Shown in pieces: positions 5,810-9,888 of a stretch of DNA of 9,888 nt. The notes beneath the pieces were generated by a model. The model made no database searches, was not told the origin of the DNA, and was given only the letters and a program-made list of their open reading frames with translations. The DNA is taken from the NCBI GenBank assembly GCA_009706135.1, contig WLRX01000027.1, positions 1 through 9,888 on the forward strand. The letters run 5' to 3'. The position numbers were made by a program, and so were the translations under genes. Position 1 is the first letter of the stretch. The number at the start of each line of letters is the position of its first letter. The stretch is from Actinomycetota bacterium (GTDB lineage Bacteria; Actinomycetota; Actinomycetes; Nanopelagicales; Nanopelagicaceae).

Positions 5810-8653
5810 ATGACTAGTAGCTTCCCGAATTTAAACTTTAATCGCCGTCGTCGCGGACCCCTTCCAATTGTTATTGCAATCTTGGTGGTTGCCTCCGTTG
5901 CACTCGTAAGTCTCAGTGGCTTCTATGCAGATTGGCTCTGGTTTAAATCAGTGGACTTCACTGAAGTCTGGTCAACAATTCTTCTGACTAAGGCAACTGT
6001 CTTTGTGGTCGCAGGTTTTGCAACATCATTAATTATTACGTTAAATGTTTATTTAGCTTTTCGTAAGCGACCTTTATATGTTCCACTTACCGTAGAAGCC
6101 GATAACCTCGAGCGTTACCGCTCTCAAATCGAGCCTATTCGCAGACTCGTACTTGTCGGACTTTCGCTCGTTCTCTTTTACTTCGGTGGGTCATCCGCAT
6201 CTCAACTCTGGGATACATGGCTGCTCTTTAAGAATTCAACTTCCTTTGGTGTTACTGATGCACAATTCGGTCTAGATATTTCATTCTTTGCATTTAAATT
6301 ACCGATGTATCAAGCACTAGTTGCTTGGGGAATTTCTACACTTGTCTTTGCAATAATTGGCTCCGCCATCGTTCATTATTTATATGGCGGTATTCGTCCA
6401 CAAGTTTCACAAGAACGCACAACAGTTGCTGCTCGTGTTCAGCTTTCAGTATTGATAGGTCTCGTTGTTCTTCTTAAAGCTGCTGCATATTGGTTAGATC
6501 GTTACGCACTTGCTCTCAAAGACAATAAATTAATTACAGGTCTCACATACACTGATGTCAACGCACTTTTGCCGGCTAAAGCTATTTTGGCTGGCATTGC
6601 CGCAATATGTTCACTTCTATTCTTTGCCAACATAATTCGAAAATCATGGCTACTTCCTGCAGCGGGAACAGCTCTTTTAGTTATTTCATCTGTATTAATC
6701 GCAGGTATTTATCCAGCCGCCATTCAACAATTCCAAGTAAAGCCAAGTGAGTCTTCAAAAGAAGCGCCATTTATTCAGCGCAATATTGATGCAACTCGAG
6801 ATGCGTTTGGATTATCTGCTGTTGAAGTAAAGGATTTCCAAGCAACACTTAGTGCATCTGCCGGGCAGTTATCAAAAGATTCAGCAACGATTTCAAATAT
6901 TCGTTTGATGGATCCGAATGTACTTTCATCTACCTTTAGACAGCTTCAGCAAATTAAGCCGTATTACACATTCGGCGCAACTCTCGATGTTGATCGTTAC
7001 AAAGTAGAGGGAGTTTCATACGACACAATCGTGGCAGTTCGTGAGTTAAATATCGAAGGAAATCCAAGTCGAAACTGGATTAACGACCACCTTGTTTACA
7101 CACACGGTTTCGGTTTTGTTGCAGCCTACGGAAATGTTCGCGATGCAGATGGAAAGCCATCCTTTGTTGTTGGTGATCTTCCTCCAACAAAAGGACTTGG
7201 TGAATTCGAACCACGTGTTTACTTCGGTGAGAATGTGCCGGATTACTCAATTATTGGTGGAACAACTACCGGAGAACCAGTTGAATTCGATTATCCAGAT
7301 GATGCATCTGCCAATGGCCAAAAGAACGTTACGTATTCAGGCAAGGGTGGAGTTCCAGTTGGATCGTTCTTCAATAAATTAGTCTTTGCACTGAAGTATC
7401 AAGAACAACGAATTCTGCTATCAAACTTAATCAATAAGGATTCAAAGATTTTGTTTGAAAGAAACCCACGAGATCGTGTTGCAAAAGTTGCACCTTGGCT
7501 AACTCTTGATGGAGACCCGTATCCAGCACTAGTCGATGGACGAGTTCTTTGGATCATCGATGGGTACACGACAAGTGCGGGTTATCCATATTCACGTAAG
7601 ACAACTCTTTCAGGTGCAACAACTGATGCGCTCACTGCGAATTCAACATCGATTACTGCACAGGGAGATCAGACAGTTAACTACATTCGCAACTCTGTAA
7701 AAGCCACAGTTGATGCCTACGATGGAACAGTTAGCTTGTACCAATGGGATGAGAATGATCCTGTTCTAAAGACATGGTCAAAAGCCTTCCCTAACAGCAT
7801 TAAATCAAAGTCAGAAATGTCTGATCAGTTAATGGAGCACATCCGTTACCCAGAAGATATGTTCAGAATTCAGCGCGACATATTGAGTGCATACCATGTT
7901 AAAAGTGCGGCAGCTTTTTATGGTGGTCAAGACTTCTGGCGCGTACCTCGCGATCCATCAACATTTGGTGCTAACGCAGGGAACCAACCTCCTTATTACA
8001 TGACTATGCAGTTACCTGGCTCTGACAAGGCAGCATTCTCCTTGACCACACCATTTGTACCTCGCGGTGGCCGGGAAAACTTGGCAGCATTTGCAGTTGT
8101 TAATTCACAAGCTGGTCCTGATTACGGAAAAATTACTGTTCTGCAATTGCCACGAAGCACCAACGTTGCTGGTCCTTCACAAGTTGCATCTAACTTTGAA
8201 GCTAAGCCAGAGGTTGCAAACTCACTCTCACTGCTACGCCAGGGTGGATCAGATGTTGTGCTTGGTAACTTGTTAACACTTCCTGTTGGTGGTGGCTTGT
8301 TATACGTACAACCTGTTTATGTGCGAGCAACAGCTAACGCTGCGGCGTATCCATTACTGCAAAAAGTATTGGTTTCATTCGGTGATCAGATTGGTTATAG
8401 CGACACTCTTAAGGGTGCACTTGATCAAGTATTTGCTGGTAACTCTGGAACATCAGAAACCGGTGCATCAACTGGATCAGGAAAGCCAACAACTGGTACA
8501 AATGATTTATCCAATGCACTTGCAAGTGCAAAACAAGCACTTGCAGATGGTCAAGCAGCACTTGCTAAGGGAGATTTTGCGGCGTATGGAAAAGCGCAAG
8601 ATCGCTTAAAGGCTGCAATTGCTGCAGCAATTTCTGCGCAAAGTAAAAAGTAA
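5810..8653 (+). CDS. UPF0182 (COG1615) family large integral membrane protein
   Basis: 947 residues, within the usual family range. A basic N-terminus (RRRR) precedes seven hydrophobic segments at about 17-40, 58-82, 110-130, 162-190, 208-230, 255-277 and 280-303. A long non-membrane domain of about 560 residues follows, with family stretches such as FIQRNIDATRDAFGL, QIKPYYTF and PRVYFGE. The end is a Gly/Ser/Thr-rich linker (about 875-895) and an alanine-rich helix with a GDFAAYGKAQDRLKAA segment, which is typical of actinobacterial members. The family corresponds to Rv3193c. Its function is unknown; it is conserved next to the S16 protease, which makes a shared envelope role plausible but unproven. 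Separated by 47 bases from the protease gene, same strand, no terminator between. Confidence 0.95.
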   Translation: MTSSFPNLNFNRRRRGPLPIVIAILVVASVALVSLSGFYADWLWFKSVDFTEVWSTILLTKATVFVVAGFATSLIITLNVYLAFRKRPLYVPLTVEADNLERYRSQIEPIRRLVLVGLSLVLFYFGGSSASQLWDTWLLFKNSTSFGVTDAQFGLDISFFAFKLPMYQALVAWGISTLVFAIIGSAIVHYLYGGIRPQVSQERTTVAARVQLSVLIGLVVLLKAAAYWLDRYALALKDNKLITGLTYTDVNALLPAKAILAGIAAICSLLFFANIIRKSWLLPAAGTALLVISSVLIAGIYPAAIQQFQVKPSESSKEAPFIQRNIDATRDAFGLSAVEVKDFQATLSASAGQLSKDSATISNIRLMDPNVLSSTFRQLQQIKPYYTFGATLDVDRYKVEGVSYDTIVAVRELNIEGNPSRNWINDHLVYTHGFGFVAAYGNVRDADGKPSFVVGDLPPTKGLGEFEPRVYFGENVPDYSIIGGTTTGEPVEFDYPDDASANGQKNVTYSGKGGVPVGSFFNKLVFALKYQEQRILLSNLINKDSKILFERNPRDRVAKVAPWLTLDGDPYPALVDGRVLWIIDGYTTSAGYPYSRKTTLSGATTDALTANSTSITAQGDQTVNYIRNSVKATVDAYDGTVSLYQWDENDPVLKTWSKAFPNSIKSKSEMSDQLMEHIRYPEDMFRIQRDILSAYHVKSAAAFYGGQDFWRVPRDPSTFGANAGNQPPYYMTMQLPGSDKAAFSLTTPFVPRGGRENLAAFAVVNSQAGPDYGKITVLQLPRSTNVAGPSQVASNFEAKPEVANSLSLLRQGGSDVVLGNLLTLPVGGGLLYVQPVYVRATANAAAYPLLQKVLVSFGDQIGYSDTLKGALDQVFAGNSGTSETGASTGSGKPTTGTNDLSNALASAKQALADGQAALAKGDFAAYGKAQDRLKAAIAAAISAQSKK

Positions 8654-8663
8654 TTTCTCTTCT

Positions 8664-8689
8664 AAATCCCGCTGCACAATGACGGATTT
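8664..8689 (+). terminator. Weak hairpin after the UPF0182 gene
   Basis: AAATCCCG (8664-8671) pairs with CGGATTT (8683-8689) over seven base pairs with one bulged C and an 11-base loop. Only a poor T-rich stretch (TTGGTTATTA) follows, which also overlaps the tRNA -35. It may end the UPF0182 mRNA inefficiently. Confidence 0.35.
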
Positions 8690-8716
8690 GGTTATTACTG
8701 CTTGCTCACTTACGAT
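8688..8716 (+). promoter_or_regulatory. Promoter of the initiator tRNA gene
   Basis: TTGGTT (8688-8693) and TACGAT (8711-8716) are separated by exactly 17 bases. The start would fall about 5 bases before the tRNA 5' end at 8728. Both hexamers are imperfect; spacing and position are the main support. Confidence 0.5.
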
Positions 8717-8727
8717 AAGCCTTCCGA

Positions 8728-8804
<77 letters not shown>

Positions 8805-8829
8805 GATTCGTCTGTGGCATTGTTAAGCC

Positions 8830-9405
8830 ATGATTTGGTGGCCCAGTGAAGTTCCAACGCTTACGTACGGCAACATCACTCTGCGCGCATCACGCGAGAG
8901 TGATATCGAAAGTATTTTTAAAGCGTGTCAAGATCCATTAATTTCGCACTTCACAACTGTTCCCGCAGATTACACACTCGAACATGCACAAGCTTTTGTC
9001 CGTCAACTCGATCCCGAGGGGTTGCAAAGTAAACGCGAAATTAGATTTATCGTTGAAAGCAACCACGGTACATCACCTGAATTAGCAGGCGTTATTTCTT
9101 TTCATTCACCTAGTTTTACAAATAAAGTTGCTGAAATTGGCTATTGGATCTCAAAGGAATTTCGTGGAAAATCTATTGGCACAATAGCTGTAAAAGTTCT
9201 CACTAACTTTGGCTTTGAAACGATGGGCTGGAATCGAATTGAAGCGATGATTGATCATGACAATGAAGCCTCAAAAAAGGTTGTGACACGTGCTGGATAT
9301 GAACACGAAGGTTTGCTTCGTCAAAGAGTTGTTCGCGCAGATGGTTCGATAATCGATATGGACGTGTTTGCAGTACTACAAAATAATTGGATTGGGTTAC
9401 AGTAA
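8830..9405 (+). CDS. GNAT acetyltransferase, RimJ/RimL type
   Basis: 191 residues, a single GNAT domain. The N-terminus has the LTYGNITLRASRESDIESIF pattern of RimJ/RimL-type enzymes (about 11-30). The acetyl-CoA loop is EFRGKSIGT (110-118), after the AEIGYWI strand (101-107). The C-terminal motif is NEASKKVVTRAGYEHEG (145-161). Such enzymes move an acetyl group from acetyl-CoA to an amine, often a protein N-terminus; the substrate here cannot be read from sequence. The ATG at 8830 has no Shine-Dalgarno site and lies 28 bases after the tRNA, so it may be on the tRNA transcript or use a weak TAGATT hexamer at 8803. The stop overlaps the next start (TAATG). Confidence 0.92.
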   Translation: MIWWPSEVPTLTYGNITLRASRESDIESIFKACQDPLISHFTTVPADYTLEHAQAFVRQLDPEGLQSKREIRFIVESNHGTSPELAGVISFHSPSFTNKVAEIGYWISKEFRGKSIGTIAVKVLTNFGFETMGWNRIEAMIDHDNEASKKVVTRAGYEHEGLLRQRVVRADGSIIDMDVFAVLQNNWIGLQ

Positions 9406-9671
9406 TGGAGTCACTTGCGTTATTTGTCGGGATTTTGTTACTAGTCTTGATTCTCTCGGGACCTTTGGCAATCGGACTCACCTTTGTAAAAACCACGAAA
9501 CAATCGTCAAAGATTCTACTGAGAGTATTGATATGCCTATTTAGTGCAATTGGAATTGGTTTAGGAGTCATGCTTTTACTTCAAGGAATTGCAATCGGTG
9601 CCAAATTAATGGCTATCTTTGCAATTGCGGCAAGTGCATTTGCACTCAAGCGTGAGTTTAAAAGCAAATAA
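9405..9671 (+). CDS. Small three-helix membrane protein, hypothetical
   Basis: 88 residues from ATG 9405, whose first base is the last base of the acetyltransferase stop; an upstream TTG (9387) would add six residues but overlaps more and looks less likely. Hydrophobic segments lie at about 3-26, 38-58 and 60-80, separated by a basic KTTKQSSK stretch (29-36), and the tail is KREFKSK. I do not recognise a family. The one-base overlap implies translational coupling with the acetyltransferase. The hairpin-rich convergent gap follows. A real gene is likely because of the overlap and the clean membrane pattern; the function is unknown. Confidence 0.7.
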   Translation: MESLALFVGILLLVLILSGPLAIGLTFVKTTKQSSKILLRVLICLFSAIGIGLGVMLLLQGIAIGAKLMAIFAIAASAFALKREFKSK

Positions 9672-9687
9672 AGAATGCAAGCATTCT
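9672..9687 (-). terminator. Hairpin with minus-strand T tract, likely tmRNA terminator
   Basis: AGAATGC and GCATTCT form a 7-bp palindrome with a two-base centre. On the minus strand it is followed by TTATTTGCTTTT, a usable U tract, so it best fits the end of the ssrA transcript from the right. It begins directly after the stop of the small membrane protein and could also act on the plus strand. Confidence 0.45.
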
Positions 9688-9705
9688 GTATTGCTTGCTC
9701 GTCGT

Positions 9706-9735
9706 GGAGGTTGTGCGCTAAAGCGCTTAACCTCC
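9706..9735. terminator. Hairpin between convergent genes
   Basis: GGAGGTT (9706-9712) pairs with AACCTCC (9729-9735), then a two-base mismatch and GCGC/GCGC (9715-9718 with 9723-9726). It is stable and GC-rich but has no strong T tract on either side. It is probably a bidirectional 3'-end structure for the convergent transcripts. Confidence 0.5.
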
Positions 9736-9787
9736 TCTTGTTGCTCGCAAACTTTCGTGCAAGCACGACGTCTGATTCGCAACTGCG

Positions 9788-9888
9788 TGGAGGTGCCGGG
9801 AATCGAACCCGGGTCCTTCGGGATTAAAACAGGGCTTCTACGGGCGTAGTGTGATTAACGTTTTCTCAGTTCCGAATCTCATCCACAC
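9788..9888 (-). ncRNA. ssrA: tmRNA, 3' part
   Basis: Read on the minus strand, the last 101 bases end in a T arm GGGTTCGATTCCC and the acceptor 3' half CACCTCC plus A (discriminator at 9788). They are preceded by CGTAGAAGCCC and TTTTAATCC, both typical of the region before the tRNA-like domain of tmRNA. CCA is not encoded (CGC follows the discriminator). The tag reading frame and 5' half lie beyond the right edge. tmRNA with SmpB rescues stalled ribosomes. Confidence 0.9.

Overview
The window looks like a chromosomal segment from a low-GC actinobacterium with a compact genome, of the kind found in freshwater acI / Nanopelagicales lineages. Three things point this way. Most coding sequences are AT-leaning yet clearly actinobacterial. 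The initiator tRNA has the actinobacterial form. The gene order resembles the Mycobacterium tuberculosis Rv3193c-Rv3197 neighbourhood as I remember it. The phylum is fairly secure; the lineage is an inference. I see no insertion sequence, phage gene or CRISPR array, and no non-coding gap above about 250 bases.

Left part (1-4574), all genes on the minus strand. In transcription order: a DUF2342-type predicted metalloprotease-fold protein (3279-4574), a YgjP-like M48/DUF45 metallopeptidase (2411-3031), a 52-residue four-cysteine protein of the DUF5679 type (2126-2284), a strong 9-bp terminator (2041-2079), an ocin-ThiF / TOMM cyclodehydratase-like protein (791-1918), and an ABC1/AarF (UbiB-like) kinase-fold protein that runs off the left edge. 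Between the two metallopeptidase-like genes is a 240-base gap. It holds a consensus-like minus-strand promoter and a strongly folded element with a 12-bp stem and a T tract on the plus strand.

Middle (4702-8653), plus strand. A small single-pass membrane protein and a membrane-anchored Lon-type (S16) serine protease are 2 bases apart. A large UPF0182 (COG1615) seven-helix membrane protein follows. The 4575-4701 gap is a divergent promoter region, so the left and middle parts read away from each other. The S16 protein appears to lack the PDZ domain usual in its relatives.

Right part (8654-9888). An initiator tRNA-Met (CAU) with its own promoter, then a GNAT acetyltransferase overlapping by one base (TAATG) a small three-helix membrane protein. 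A hairpin-rich convergent gap follows, and the 3' end of tmRNA (ssrA, minus strand) is cut by the right edge.

Functionally this is housekeeping sequence: translation (tRNA-fMet, tmRNA) beside a conserved, poorly characterised actinobacterial block mixing membrane proteins, proteases or protease-fold proteins and an ABC1 kinase. No obvious new defence or mobile system is present. The items most worth checking are the folded element at 3177-3258, the PDZ-less protease, the possible loss of a metal ligand in the DUF2342-like protein, and the orphan TOMM-like protein.
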